A stretch of DNA of 64,000 nt, from positions 599,767 through 663,766 of the forward strand of contig JAAKBF010000062.1 of NCBI GenBank assembly GCA_012656075.1, given 5' to 3'. The notes under the pieces were generated by a model. That model was not told the DNA's origin. It worked only from the letters and a program-made list of their open reading frames with translations, and searched no databases. Origin of the DNA: Phytophthora hibernalis. Lineage: Eukaryota > Oomycota > Peronosporomycetes > Peronosporales > Peronosporaceae. This document shows positions 1 to 12,054 of this stretch, piece by piece (within the stretch, counting starts at the first letter, position 1; every line of letters starts with the position of its first letter). A program made the position numbers and the translations under genes.

Positions 1-2575
1 GATGAGCAAGATCAGAAACTTCGTGGTCAAGATGAAGCAGTGGAGAAGCATACAGCAGATATCAAAGCGCTTGTCGATAGTCTTGACGACCTCAGTGTAC
101 AGCAGCAAACAGTTTCCTCGATGTACTCGACAGGTGGAACTACGGTAGGAGGATCGAACGATGGAAGTGGAAGCGACAATACTGCCGCTAGTGATTCAGG
201 ACAATCTGGGAAGTCGGGCAAATCGATTGAAGCTGCCTCACCACCGCAACTTGATCTGTCGCTGGTGTTTACGAAGCTTGCTGATCTCCGGCGTTCGACT
301 GATGCATCGCTGAATTCGTTACAGCAAAGTATTAAGGGGGTCTCTGAACCACTCAAAGCCAACAGGAGCAGTTGGATGCACTTCGCAACAATATTGTGTT
401 CAACGAACATTTGCAAGCTCACTTGGTGGAGTCTCGTTTGGCGATGCAGAAGGAACTCTTGGCACGGAACCAAACATTCCAGGATCGCACCAAGCCTCAG
501 TTGGTTGAGTGGCGCAAGTCTCTCGAACTGACGGAAGATAAACTTTTACAAGGAAACAGTGACGACGAAACGCTCCATGCACTGCAGCAAATGCAACGGT
601 GCTATCACAGGACATTGCTGTCAATAGCTCCGTTGGTAAACTCGCCACTGAATATTGCCGAAACCCTACAGACGCTCTCGGATGAAGTCAAGCAGCTTCA
701 AAATGCCGTAAGATTGGGGTGGTCCCGCTACGAGTCACAGATCATAATGGTAATGGTGACGTGGCAGAAGGTGACCGTGAAGAAGAGTATGCACGCAAAT
801 TGCGGTACTTGGATGAAGAGATCGACGCGACACTCCAAGTGAATATCACAACTGAGAAGAAAACGACCCGTTGATCAAGGGGCTGGATGCAATGAGAGAA
901 AGGTTTGTTATCCTCCATTTCTTTTCTTCGACTGAGGATATTCTACAAACTAACGTTGTCTTGCTATTGTATGTGTCTGCTTCTGTTCATTTAGCTGGAG
1001 TTGCTATGGTCAATGTGGCACCGTAACTACAACGTTGATCGAGGTCAACCCATCGAATCAGTAATAGTTCGAGAAGGTGCCGATGCAAACTCGAATGGCA
1101 CAGGGGAGACTCATACAACGAACGAGGAACGTCGCCAGAGCTTCCAACAGCGTAACTTTGATGGCTTGCGAGAAATGGAGCTACGACTTTCGGGTGCCGT
1201 TCGACGACTTGCTATGGTCGAAGAAGACATTGAGCGGTTGAACGCCTTGACAGCCGAGTTCAATGCAGCAAACTACAAAAACCATGGCAATGCGGCACCT
1301 GATGCAGGCTCACTCGCTGTCGGCCGACGATCTTCCTCCACAAACAATCTGAGAACAGAGCTTGTTATGGAGGAATTAGAAACGCTTCGGAAAGAAATGT
1401 ATGCTGAAATATCTAAGATCGCGGAACAACAAAATGAAGGAGGCAACGATGGAAATGGAGGTAGCAACAACAACGGCACTACGACTCTCGTATCAATGGA
1501 TCGACGTAGTATGGTGGAGGCGGCAGCTAAGCAGGGCGATGTGCTAACGGATCTCTACTCACAAATGACTGGGAAGGAGCTTGATACTAGATTTTACAAT
1601 TCACCCGAAGGTCAAAAGCAGTTTTACGAAAACTTCATCAAGGAAGTCACCAAGAAAGTATCCAGCCAGATTAACACTGAAAAGGGTGGGCAACGTGGGC
1701 CTGGTATCGGTGGTGCTGCCAATGCCAATGTTAACTATCGATTGCTGCTGGATAATTTTGCACAAAGTTGATGATCGTCTTGAAGACGCTCGTGAATTTA
1801 CGACTGAGGAGTTGGCTAGGCTTAAGAGAGAGCTAATGGAGCAATTGAAGATTCGCTTCGAGGTGGCTCTACGGGACATCCGTGGTGAGTTGATGCTCTT
1901 GCAACCGACCGATGGAGACTCGACAGCAATGGGGACGAAGCCAGTTATGTGTGTGGCCTGTAGCCGGCCTGTGCCCGTATCAGGCGTGATTCGCGAAGCT
2001 GGATCACTCCCCGCCGACCACGCAAATCCGGAGCCTGTAAATATGGCCATGCCCACTGAATATGTAAGACCATTTCAGCATCGTGCTTTCGAGATTCTGA
2101 CCAAGCATTTTGCTGTACAGGACTACCGCGGAGACGACGAATTCGTGTTCCGTGCTGGGTTTAAAATGCCCGCAAATGATAGGTATCCTATGGAAATACT
2201 GAGGAACGGGTGCACCTATCGTGCTAACAATCTGCAAAACTGACGTTGTGCAGGAAAATCTTGACGCTTCCTTTCCTGACGACTGCCATGCGCAACAAAA
2301 TGGTTTTCAACAAACCCGAGGGAAGAGGAAACGGCCTCCACGCCAGAGCCACCTCAATCGTGTCGACAATGTCGTCCGAGAGGTAAGATAAGACAAACGG
2401 GCAAGCCCGAGCCACATAGCCAAATGAGCAGATGGGCTTTTGGAAGGTGGCTTGGCTTATTGCACTCGGTGGCGAACCGTTCGCGTTCTTTGATGCTAAT
2501 TGTGATTATATTGCGTTGCAGGCGCTGGAGCTCGACCGTGCTTCCCGAGGCCGCGGCTTCGATGCAACATCTTAG
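1..2575 (+). CDS. QRICH2/DUF4795-like coiled-coil protein, 5' end outside window, several frameshifts
   Basis: The reading frame is open from base 1, so the start lies upstream. The product is mostly charged, Gln/Glu/Leu-rich coiled coil with Gly/Asn-rich linkers (about 130-200 and 1440-1480). Near 1945-1980 it carries the CxxC block VMCVACSRPVPV, followed by a Pro-rich tail. A CxSCDRPV-type block after a long coiled coil is the hallmark I know from DUF4795 (QRICH2), a sperm and ciliary flagellum protein; that would suit a zoosporic organism. The frame changes near 365, 745, 880 and 1770 and again around 2200, mostly single-base slips. A clear intron lies at 2383-2521 (GTAAGA...TTGCAG); it joins in phase to a last exon of 17 codons ending in TAG at 2573-2575. 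Another intron probably lies near 903-994. Family assignment is by motif and architecture only. Confidence 0.55.
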
Positions 2576-4263
2576 TATGAGTACCGAAGATCAACTAACC
2601 TAAATACATATTCATGCACAGTTGCAGACGACAGCCACATTTGCTCGGAATGAGCGCTAGTCGCTTCGCTTACTTGAAGAGCGGATAACACGAATACTGC
2701 AGCATGCTCAAGTCGACGCACTGCCTGAGTCAGGTGCCATGACATCTGTACTGGTTCAGCTGATGGAAAAATGTCGGGATCTACATGTATCAGACAACCG
2801 GAAGTATGCGTTCCAGCTGATGGATGCGTGAGCTTTTTGTAGTGCGCACCTGGCTCGACGTTTGCAGTTGAGCTCCGAACCTCGACTCGTTGCCATCCAC
2901 CGCTTCGACGCAGCGTGATTGCAAGTCGACCAGATGATGGACCGGAACTGGCAATCTTCAGCATACCGGTACCACCATGTGCACCTTGGATATGATCCTG
3001 GCAAAATTTCATGGCCACAATCGGAGTTCTCCCGGAGACTCTCCGCGGTGTCGCCAACAAGTCAACCTATGGATAGTTTACAGTACAGCTTCGTTGTCCA
3101 CATTCTCGGTTTGTCTATCGACCTTCAAGTACATGTACCCGTGAAGCAAGCAAACGAGCTGTCCATGTCTTTCATCAGCAGACCACCCGAGTCGGATCCC
3201 GAGGGCGTTGATACGCACGAGCGTGACTTACAACTTCTGTACAACTTTGCTGTAACTTTGCAAGTTGTAAGTTACGTTGAGGCGTGGGCCCTGCTGCATC
3301 CCCGGGTAGGTTCGCCAATTGAAAACACCTGTAATCTCCGCTAGGACGACCAAACGGCGAAGCAGCACGTGCGCTGCTCAGTGGATGACTGCCCCTGACG
3401 CACGTCCAGCGTGGCATTTTGCCTCCGTTTTACGCTGTTCTCCAAGTTGCCAGCGAGCTCGCTAGAGTTAAAGTCAACATGTATTCGAACTACAAAATTT
3501 GTTTAATGTACCAAACCGCCGCCATCAACTGCTTATTAATACATGTTCTTCGGTAAGTACCACATCGGAACATACACCTGTACAAGTCAGTTGCTGCTCT
3601 TACGGGATACATGTACAGTACAGTTCCCAACGGTGACCGTGGGGTTCCCGTTACGGTGGGATTTAGCCCACATCGCGGGCGAATGGCCAAAACATGTTGT
3701 GTACAGTACCACCGCGGCTTATCGGAGACTAACATCACATGTAAAGTTACATGTTTAATACAGTACACTTTGTCTTGATGGTGCCTGCGCACCGAATTCG
3801 GGACCTGCAAAGTTTTTAGCCTGACCTTTTCCGTCGGACATTCTCGCTCCACCATCAACACCGACGACGTGGAAGTGTTTGCAAACCCGTCCAAAAGATC
3901 GATCTCGCTGGCAGAGGAGCGGCCCGCTTCAAGTCTCCAGTCGATCGGGACACCAGCTGGAGGCTGGGCAGTATGGATTTGTCGTCGACCTGACCTCTGT
4001 ACCGCCAATGCGACCGAGGTGTTGGTCCGATAACTCGGGCACGGTAAGTTACCCGGCAGAACAGGCTGCAAATCTCACGTGGTTTCTGCTCTCTCTCGCC
4101 CCCGCTCCATTTGGTGCCGTACGCCAGTGTCCACGCTGCCTTTGTCGGTGTTTGTCTACCCTTCAGTTTGCGTTTTCAGCTTCCGAATCGAGACGTCCGA
4201 GTCTTGCGGTGCATCCACCTACCTTTCGGTAGACTCTACCAGTAATTGACACGCAATCCGGAC
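2576..4263. other. intergenic stretch with degraded coding-like fragments
   Basis: No complete gene is recognisable. On the + strand, 2660-2830 reads as a helical, protein-like segment (for example LLEERITRILQHAQVDAL) that ends at a stop, and 2925-3344 is open for 140 codons, but neither matches a family I know. They could be remnants of a gene related to the one ending at 2575. A pyrimidine-rich stretch with CTCCATTTGG around 4103-4116 resembles the oomycete initiator (YTCANTYY) and could serve the FYVE gene at 4264; this is a weak call. Confidence 0.3.
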
Positions 4264-5811
4264 ATGAACGGCATGATGGCACCGAACTTAAGTCGTGCCG
4301 ATGCCCAAGCCATTGCCGGGCGCAACGAAGCTCCGAAGCAGCAGCTTCCTCTCCGTCGAGGTCACTTCAGTCGCGTGCGCATGACTCGAGAAGACATGCA
4401 AAAATACGTTGCAACGGCCAAGTCACTGCTGGATGACGCACTGACCCGCGCGAGGAAGGAACGTCAAGCCGGGAACGCCGGAAACCGAATGTGGAAGCAG
4501 CTCGGGGCGCACGGGGGATTCAAGCGGTTTACCAAGGTTGGTGACAACGGCAGAGACCTGCACTACCGTCTTCAAGGTACGGTGCGTGCTTCACTCAACG
4601 ACCTCATGGGCATCATGTACGCCGACTCGACGGCTCAGGTGATCGAGCGTCGTGAAATTCTCTACAACGACAGCTTGGACGCGCAGACGTTGTGCGTGCT
4701 CAAGGAACGCAGTGCCGAAAACATGCAGGAGCACATGTCGATACGCTGGCAAGCGATTAATTTGAGCAACAACAGTCCCATCTACCAGCGGGACATGTGC
4801 GTGCTCGAGTTCACCGGCGTGACGACGGACGTGGACGGTATCCCCGTGGGCTTCCAGATCAAACACTCGGTCGAACGCAACGAGTGTGTATCGCTGAAAC
4901 AGTCCCACGGACTGGCACGTCTTGACGTAACAGAGATCATGTTGTTGCGGCCGACGCAGAACGCTAGCCACACGGACATTTTCCTGGACGGCGTGGTACG
5001 GCAGCCCGAAAACCTGCCGGGGTGGCTCGTCAGCTCTTTTCTGGGGAGTGTGGCGACTTGCCTCAGCAAGCTGCCGATCGTCGTGCAGGAGAAGCTCTTG
5101 GCTCGACTGCCCATGATCAGCGACTGGCAGTTCGTGCCTCATTCGACTCGCAAGACCTGCCACGTGTGTACGAGCAAGTTCGGCATACTTTCCAAGAAGG
5201 CCAACTGCCGCAGTTGTGGTGAAGTGGCTTGCAAGTCCTGCATCGTGACTCGCACCGTGGGCGAGACGACCAAGTTCTGCACCAAGTGCATTCTCATGGT
5301 CTCGAGTCAAGCCGATTCGATTGTTCCTGCCTCGGACTTCGGCTCAGCTTCATTCATTACCTCTTCATCGTCGGATCGCAGCCGTAGCCGTCGAGACTCG
5401 GAGACTTCAGTATCAACTACCTCCTCAATGCACGGAAAGGCTATCGTGGTTCCCAGGATGCGGGTCGACATGAAGCTGTTGGATGACGCCAAGGCGAGCA
5501 ACCGCCACAACTGCAGCGTTTCTAGTACTGCCAGCGAAACGAGCTTCGGTAGCTCGAACTCGTACTGCATGGATCGTCGCAGCAGTGACGCCCCGCGATA
5601 TGGATCACTGGATGAGGAGGTTATCCAAACCGTGGATACCACCCAAATGGTGCGGTCGGTTCGGGGCGCGCCGCCCACGATAGCCAACACGAACGGACGG
5701 CCAATGCCTACTGTCGAAGCTGTGGAGGACTCGATCGCTCACCAGCGATACCTTCTGAAGGAAATGCTGTCCCAGGCTAAAACCTACCAGCAACAACAGA
5801 CACGGGCGTAA
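4264..5811 (+). CDS. START-like lipid-binding domain / FYVE zinc-finger protein
   Basis: Single open frame of 515 codons. I chose the ATG at 4264; the frame is open six codons further up only from a TTG. Residues about 60-280 have the fold pattern of the START/Bet-v1-like domains that oomycetes commonly pair with FYVE fingers. Residues about 288-345 form the FYVE finger: eight Cys in CxxC pairs (CHVC, CRSC, CKSC, CTKC). The WxxD motif and basic R(R/K)HHCR motif are replaced by WQF and KKANCRSCG, as in many oomycete members, so PI3P affinity may be altered. The C-terminal 170 residues are Ser/Arg-rich and low-complexity, ending in a short Gln-rich helix. The likely role is a peripheral endosomal lipid sensor. 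The frame has no break, unlike most neighbours. The long antisense frame at 4591-5310 is a shadow. Confidence 0.88.
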   Translation: MNGMMAPNLSRADAQAIAGRNEAPKQQLPLRRGHFSRVRMTREDMQKYVATAKSLLDDALTRARKERQAGNAGNRMWKQLGAHGGFKRFTKVGDNGRDLHYRLQGTVRASLNDLMGIMYADSTAQVIERREILYNDSLDAQTLCVLKERSAENMQEHMSIRWQAINLSNNSPIYQRDMCVLEFTGVTTDVDGIPVGFQIKHSVERNECVSLKQSHGLARLDVTEIMLLRPTQNASHTDIFLDGVVRQPENLPGWLVSSFLGSVATCLSKLPIVVQEKLLARLPMISDWQFVPHSTRKTCHVCTSKFGILSKKANCRSCGEVACKSCIVTRTVGETTKFCTKCILMVSSQADSIVPASDFGSASFITSSSSDRSRSRRDSETSVSTTSSMHGKAIVVPRMRVDMKLLDDAKASNRHNCSVSSTASETSFGSSNSYCMDRRSSDAPRYGSLDEEVIQTVDTTQMVRSVRGAPPTIANTNGRPMPTVEAVEDSIAHQRYLLKEMLSQAKTYQQQQTRA

Positions 5812-6424
5812 GAAGCGCTTCTTGAATCTGCTTTCCGATGGAAGAAAGAGACAAGGCTGCGGATCACGAGGAAATGTGTGCCGCAGAACTCCCCTAGTTA
5901 ATTGCGTGTGATAGCAGTGGAAGTGGATCAGGACAGAAGTGAGTGAGTAGTTTGTCGTGTGAGTATTTATAATGAAACTTTTGACTTTCGTGACTTTCGT
6001 GTTGAAGTACTTCGCTCATCATCAATGCACTTTGAACATTCAAGGCAACGCGAATGAAAACCGCTCTTTCTCTTTTGATCGAACTCGAGGCTGTCCATAC
6101 AAGAGTCTTGGATAGCCTTTGTCGTTTACAGTTTAGTCCCTCCGACTGTCCGGCGTCCGGAACAAATTCCAAGCTTCATCATTTTCTACATGCACGAGGT
6201 TTGAGTGCGAGTACCTGTATTCTTTGAGCTTTAGCGCTTGGCTATTATAACCTTTTCGATGATAGGGGATACGATACGAGTGCGGTTCGGAACGCCCCTT
6301 ACTTAGCAACCTTATTCTAAGCTTACGTTGAAATGGTACACGAACTAAGCTGAAGGGGAGGCTAAACTACGCGAGGACGCCAGTGAGGCGTCCTGGGTCT
6401 TGATGCCTTTGACACGGTGAATGA
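5812..6424. other. intergenic, no gene seen
   Basis: 3' flank of the FYVE gene and upstream region of the next gene. Codon-like bias is absent and I see no RNA gene or repeat. A purine-rich stretch and a TATAA-like string (6244-6249) are present but not convincing. Confidence 0.4.
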
Positions 6425-7860
6425 TGTATTACGGAGGATTCTGCTCAAGCACAACGAAAAGAGCGCTTCAGACAGCAGCAGACACTTTCGTTTGGCCGAG
6501 AAGGCACTTTTGCGGCTCGCGTCTTCCCCAAAACTTCAGACAGAATGACGTACTGCGGATCTGTTGGCAGCGTCAACGTGCTGACAATTATGAGCACCGA
6601 CCTCTTTGATGAGTCTCAAGAGAATCCGTTCCTCCTTCAACAGCGAACGCCGTCGCCAAGCAAGCAGAAGTCAGAATGTCCACGATCTCCCCAGCGATCA
6701 GTGTCTTTTAACAAGGGGGCGAGCTACCGCTAGGCGATTCGTCCACCGTGAACAGTTATCGAGGTCCACAAGGTTTCCCAGCCAATTCTCCTCTCAAGAA
6801 AACACCCCAAGCCTCACCGCAGTATTCTCCTGGTCGAGCAGTATCCTTCGTTGCTCCAAACTCCCTCAACGCAGCATTTTAAAGCGGCAGTCAAGCTATG
6901 AGTCAGATTTGTCGACTGTGCCTTCAATTCGTGACCAGCAGCAACAGCAAGCGATGAACCCGCTAGTAACCGACTCGGAGCTACACAAATTGCTATACTC
7001 TTTGACCCGCTTCGGGTTAGCGAATGATGCAAGTGGTAACTCGAACTCGGAGCCGAATGGCAATTCTCAGCAAGGCCAGCCAGATCAAGCCAACTCGCTG
7101 TGGTTTCGTGGATCAAATGGCGAGCTCAATACCGTTCCAGAAGGACACGACAGTGGTGATGAAGGTGAAGAACGTCGCGCATCTCGCTCTAGTATGACCA
7201 AGAGGCGGCGTTCGAGCAAGAAGTCATTTGTGCGTCAAGACCCAATGGGCCGGTCGCGCGGGTCTGTCACGTTTGCGACTGTGAAGAATTTGTTGCGAGG
7301 TGGTGGACTTGCAGGTCGTACCACTATGAAGAGCACAACCGACGCCCAGCGCAAAAAGTATGGGTACGATCTCATCGCGCCTCAAGATGAACCAGAAGTT
7401 CGTGCGGCCGCCAATTCTCACCGACGCCTACCACCGAGTGTACGTCTCAGTTACCATGTGAACGTGGTGTTTTCATCCATTCTAACTCTTCTTGTCCTCC
7501 AGGAGTGTTATGAAACTAGGAACAAGACCATTGCCTGCACGTGCCAAGCATGTTGCGTTTCCACAACGGTGGGAAGATGATCTCGGCGACCGCGAGGAAG
7601 CCGATTCCGGAATGCCTTCTCCGAAGGGCCAGCTAAAGCGCGGCTCATTTATTACGCTGGAAACGCTGGACAAGATCGGCACTCGAGCAGCGTGCCCTGT
7701 GCATCTGATTGAAGAGGAAAAACCGGATTACTCTAGCGTGAGCGCTCGCGTGGACAGCTACAATCACATACGTAGTCCGAAGCGCGGTCTACGACGTCCG
7801 TCCACTTGGCTAGCTGGTGCAGCTCTGGACGCTCGCGTGGCCTACTATGAGTCCCAATGA
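6425..7860 (+). CDS. uncharacterised Ser/Arg-rich protein, frameshifted
   Basis: Three frames join into one protein-like reading. 6425-6733 is Gln- and Ser/Pro-rich and ends in the segment SPQRSVSFNKGASYR. 6725-6890 continues in another frame with repeated (A/S)P-x-SP and VSF motifs. 6880-7440 continues in a third frame with a Gln run, an acidic GDEGEE patch, a basic KRRRSSKK patch that could be a nuclear signal, and a conserved-looking segment around YGYDLIAPQDEPEVRAA. 7504-7860 is a final exon ending in TGA. An intron near 7440-7502 (GTACGT...CTCCAG) is likely, but its phase does not join cleanly, so another indel is needed. Repeated SPxx and RxxS patches suggest a phosphorylated regulatory protein. 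I recognise no domain and assign no function. The true start is unclear; a first exon may lie upstream of an AG near 6436. Confidence 0.5.
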
Positions 7861-8340
7861 GTCTATCAGACTACTGCAATTGATAACATGTACTTCGAAG
7901 TAGTCTATAAAGGTTAATTCACACACTTTCTGATTGAAGCGACGGTCTTGAGGCGGGCGCGTGTGTCGTTTACAACTTTTTAATCGATGATTTCCGGTGA
8001 TCGAAGATCGACAACGTCATGGCTACTGAGCATTCGATCGAATGGAATTTTGACAGTGGTTTGTACGACACAGATTGATGAAAGGGTAATGTATACAAGT
8101 AAAACAATCGACGCTACGTCCTACGCTGGACAGTCAATCAGCAAAGGGCCCACTTCATTCGTGGGCACACTCGCTCCCTCATTGTGCGAGGAGAGACCTC
8201 GACACTTTCAGCATCTCCTCTTGTAGTACTGCTGGCACATGCGCCGTAGTCGATTTGTTGGCAGATACTTCCGACTGCTAGTATCCACGTGCTATGCGGG
8301 TGTGGTCTTCTTGCTTCTGTTTGCAATCACGTCTCTTGTT
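7861..8340. other. intergenic between convergent genes
   Basis: Shared 3' region of the + strand gene ending at 7860 and the - strand CCCH-repeat gene ending at 8341. No gene, repeat or RNA is recognised. Short open frames here lack any family signature. Confidence 0.4.
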
Positions 8341-9890
8341 CTACGGGGTCCCACGTCTCCTGTCGGTGCTGGCGACCACGATAACTGTTACCGTACTTCC
8401 TTCGCTGTGTGCCATGCACATGCCATTCCGTTGAGCCCACTTGGAGCAGCCGCTTGGGTGTCCACAGCGGCGACCGCCACCATGGGAACGGCAGAACCCA
8501 TCGCCCTGCGAGCTCTTAGCACAGCCTTCCACACGACACCGCACACCTCCTCCGTGGGCCTTGCACATACCACGCGACTGTGCTGCCTTCACACAGCCGT
8601 CCACAGTGCAGCGCTTGCCTCCACCGTGAGTGATACACAGACTGCCACTCTGACTCGCCCGTGAGCAGCCGTCCACACTGCACCGACGGCCTCCGCCGTG
8701 AGCCTTGCACAGTCCTCGCGAGCGCGACAGGTTCTGACAGCCTTCCGCTGTGCACATTTTACGCCGCTTGCCCTTCGTGGAGCCAGCGGACGTCGGGGTA
8801 CTGGACACCATCGTCGACACGCTGCTTAGCGCAGCCGCTGCCGCTAGTACCTTGGCTTGACTCTCTCCGTCGTCCGAGTAGGCGCTGCTGATACTTTCCT
8901 CCCGCGCGCGCAGAGGCCTGGCCGGGAGCGTCGAGTACTTGGTTTCCATCTGTCCACTAGACGACGGCAGCATTCCCTTATTAGCGGTCGACAAGTCTTG
9001 CGAGTTCAAGTCACGACACAAGGACGCAATGTCCTCAAGCAGCGGGCGTGGCCCACGCGTAGTCACGTACGCCGAGGTCTTGGGGTATTGCCTCTGGTCG
9101 TGTACGTCCGGCGGCGGCGTGGGCAGCAGCGCGTCCTGTAGACGGCGCAGGTCCATGCTGTTCGTGTCCATGGGTGTAGGCGTGTCCTTGTTAAAGTCGA
9201 AAGGCGACGGCAAGAGCGTCACGTCCGGCGTGGGGTTCTCAGTTGGCTCATCCACTCCTCCATGACGGAGGAGAAAGGCGCGGACGGTGCGCCCACGGGA
9301 CCCGCAGGCATCTGAGCTGGACTGGGTAGGTTGGACCCTTGGGCGTTGCGCGGGGTCTCAGCGGCCGAATAGTGTCCACTACAGGGCTGCGACCGACCGG
9401 CGTAGGCGTCGACGTCACTACAGGCGCCGGCGTGAGCGGCGTGAGCATGCCGGGCGACGGCAGGGAGGACAGAGCAGGAGACGGCGCGGAGCGGAAGGAA
9501 CTGGAGGCTACGGCCGCGGACGGCACTAGATCAGGACTGGGGAAGGCGGCCTCGCGCGCCGCGGCTTCATAGTCCAGCGGCGACGGCAGCGTCACGGACT
9601 GGGAGACGGCGGAAGAACCTGGAGTGAGACGTTCATACTGAACGACTGGAGCGGCCTGTGTGGCGGGCGTGATGCGCTCGTACTTGACGGCGGGGTAGAA
9701 GCTGCTGCTGCTGTGTGTGTAGCCAGAGGACGCGGCGCCCGTGGCGTTGGCGTACGCGCGCGTCGGCGTTGTTGAGCCGGTGGTGCTGGTTGGGATGTTG
9801 GTTGTGGCCCTCGTCCGGCTCGTCCTTGCGCTTGCGGCCGATGAGCGAGAGCAGCTCGAAGGGGCGGCCGAGCTTGTCTCCTAGCGGCAT
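8341..9890 (-). CDS. WRKY19-like CCCH-repeat protein, copy 1
   Basis: The - strand product starts at ATG 9890 with a short conserved-looking N-terminus (MPLGDKLGRPFELLSLIGRK). It then runs through a Pro/Ser/Ala-rich region and ends in five tandem zinc-finger-like units of about 25 residues. Each unit reads C-x4/5-C-x9-C-x2-H followed by (S/G)GGxRC; examples start at CTAEGC, CSVDGC, CTVDGC, CRVEGC and CGHPSGC. Oomycete proteins with this repeat are commonly annotated WRKY transcription factor 19-like, although they have no WRKY domain. A nuclear regulatory role is an inference. The frame slips near 9640-9720, near 9345 and near 9250-9300. The final frame of 304 codons holding all five units is uninterrupted down to TAG at 8341-8343. 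A paralog lies on the same strand at 22353-24029. Confidence 0.8.
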
Positions 9891-11168
9891 CGTGTGGAGT
9901 GGGTTACTTGAGAGCGGTACGCTTGTTGAGACTTCCTGCGGAGCTGAACTTTGCTGAGTGAGGACGTACGACGTACGGTGCGACCGGACTGTTAGCTTTT
10001 GTATGGGGAATGGGACGATAGGAGGAACTGATGGGAGGCGGCATCTGGAGTGTCAGATGGTTTCTAAATTCGGACGCTTTTAGCTGTTCGAGTTGGGCGT
10101 TATGCTGGAAGCGCAACGCAATGCTACACTAAAGGTTTGCTGGTGGAAAGGTGGAAGCTTGTAGCAGTTCGGTATCTTCGACTGCTAATCGAAGTGTCAG
10201 ATAATGAAAGTATCTCTCCAGACACAGATCTGAAGATGGAAAAGATGCTGAATTTCGACTTGGAGTCTTCTGAAAGTAGCCTCCGTCTCAAGATGAAGTA
10301 GACATCTTCGGTGGGGCTGAAAGTTTCAGTGAAACAACTCTGCTGGACGTTTATTAATACCAGGATACGTGTATTATATTGTAGTTGATCTGGGTAAAGG
10401 CACTCGCGAGCTACCGCCGCGGATTGGTTTTCGTCGGGTGCAAGCTGCACCGTGCTGTCCGAGGATGGACGTCATTTAACAAACCTGACAGTGCGACCAG
10501 AAGAGCAATGAGAGACGGGTTTTCCATCCCAACCTCGGTCATTGGCAGCGTCTATCCCTGCGAGGGGCATTTGAAAAGCTCCAACCAAGCTTCTGAAGTG
10601 TTCCCTCGGAGAAGAATCTCGGAGGTCCGCCTGTTTTTGCGGCTCACCTGGCCTCGTTCAGTCGCCATCACCAATTCTGCCCAGCTGCAAGTTGCTTCGC
10701 GATCACAAACTTTTTAGTCAAGAAGGAGGCAAGATACTGTGTGACGGGCACCGCCTAAAAATCCGCCACCTCACGTGGATGAGACACTCTACGAAAAGGG
10801 GAACTGCAAGTCAAGTCAAGCGGCAACCTCCAGGTTTGGCCGCTACAAATTCTCTTGTCAGCATGATCAGTTATAAAACACCAGTTGGGACTGCGTCGCG
10901 CGCGTGCCACGCGCTGGCAAGTTTACATGGTGCTGCTGACCGTATTAAATAATATTAATATTATAGCGCTGCAACAACACCCACAACCCTTTATTAATCG
11001 GTGCCTGTGTGATGTGTCCGACGACGCGAATCCTAATCTGCTGTTCTATTCTAAATCCTTTTCTGAAGTGTAGTAATAGTACTGTACCTAAACGGCAATT
11101 TCTTGATGCGACCCGCTATAAGGCGGCTATAATACGGTACCCATGACTATTAATACCTTGTGCACATT
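9891..11168. other. intergenic, no gene; AT palindrome
   Basis: Upstream region of CCCH-repeat copy 1. Open frames at 10124-10450 (-) and 10385-10717 (+) overlap each other and show no domain. A perfect 16-bp palindrome, ATAATATTAATATTAT, lies at 10949-10964. Confidence 0.4.
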
Positions 11169-12054
11169 TGAAACACTTGGCGGGACCCGGTGCTCCCACA
11201 ACAACCGGTAAAAATATTCATACCGTATTGGCTATGTCATAGGCAGTCGAGCGAGTATAGGTCATGGCTGGGTCGTTTAGCATCGGACAGGGTAAAATGT
11301 TGACTTGCAAAGTGAAACCTTTGAGGTAGCGACCGGTTTGGGGTTCTGGTTTGAAACGTCCCCGCACGTACTGAGTGAATCTTGAATAACTCATCGTACG
11401 AGCTTCGGGGTCCGCTCGCTGAACATCATCAACGTAACGTGCATGTACGACAGTCCACGTTAAGTTCGGCTCAGTGAAGTATTGCCTGAGCCGACGATGA
11501 GCGCACGGAAATCCGTCCTCCAAAATCCAAGTCGAACAGTGGAGTTTAAAGGTTTCAATCTCCTGCTCAGTAAAAGCATGTGAGGGTTGAGCTGCTGGCT
11601 GTCGCGTGTGAAAACCCTCTACGCCGAACTTAACCATCTCTCTTAGCCGTTTAATACGAGGCCCACCGACTGGAATTACAGCTTTAATTTCACGCTCTGA
11701 CAAACCCTGCTGAAGCAAATTTATCACGACCCCTCTGACTGCTGCCATTCCTTTCCACCCAACCAGTCTCCCACGAATTCCAATTGTTTCTTATCTTCAA
11801 CACCGCGTCTTCTATAAGCTTGTCGATAGCTCGAATACGAGCAGCCTCGCTCCTTTCCTGACCTTTCTGCCGCTTTCGCCGACGCACAGTCATCTGTGAC
11901 CCCCTGCCGGTCGGTGCATGCTGCCTCTTGGGTAACTACCTGAAAGTGGATCAGTTTTGCTGTAGTTTTACTACCGGTGATGGTCCCTAAAAATAAAATA
12001 AAAAATCGGTGCTTGCTCGGTTTTGTTTGCGGGACCCCGGCGCCAAGTGTTTCA
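11169..12054. mobile_element. small TIR DNA transposon, truncated or non-autonomous
   Basis: The ends carry the inverted repeat TGAAACACTTGGCG at 11169-11182 and its reverse complement at 12041-12054. Both repeats are followed inward by a GGGACCCGG-type GC-rich stretch. The 886-bp body holds one - strand coding region and no recognisable catalytic domain. The target duplication is not obvious: flanks end in ATT and begin with TTT. The family cannot be named from the termini. Confidence 0.65.
11218..11893 (-). pseudogene. transposon-encoded HTH-type protein fragment
   Basis: The - strand reading begins near 11893 with a basic, Arg/Lys-rich helix, slips frame near 11750, and continues as MAAVRGVVINLLQQGLSERE to a stop at 11218. 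The N-terminal part looks like a helix-turn-helix (a repeated L-x-x-G-L-S-x-R-E pattern), as in transposase N-termini. It is followed by about 120 residues with a conserved-looking YSRFTQYVRGRF motif. No D-D-E core is present inside the TIRs, so this is a truncated transposase or an accessory protein. The family is not recognised. Confidence 0.45.

Noticed and set aside
4591..5310. 239-codon antisense frame inside the FYVE gene
   Set aside because: It mirrors a GC3-rich conserved gene, is His/Val/Leu-rich in the manner of antisense frames, and has no domain.
10124..10717. Gene in the overlap of 10124-10450 (-) and 10385-10717 (+)
   Set aside because: The two frames have no domain, no intron signals and no typical start context.
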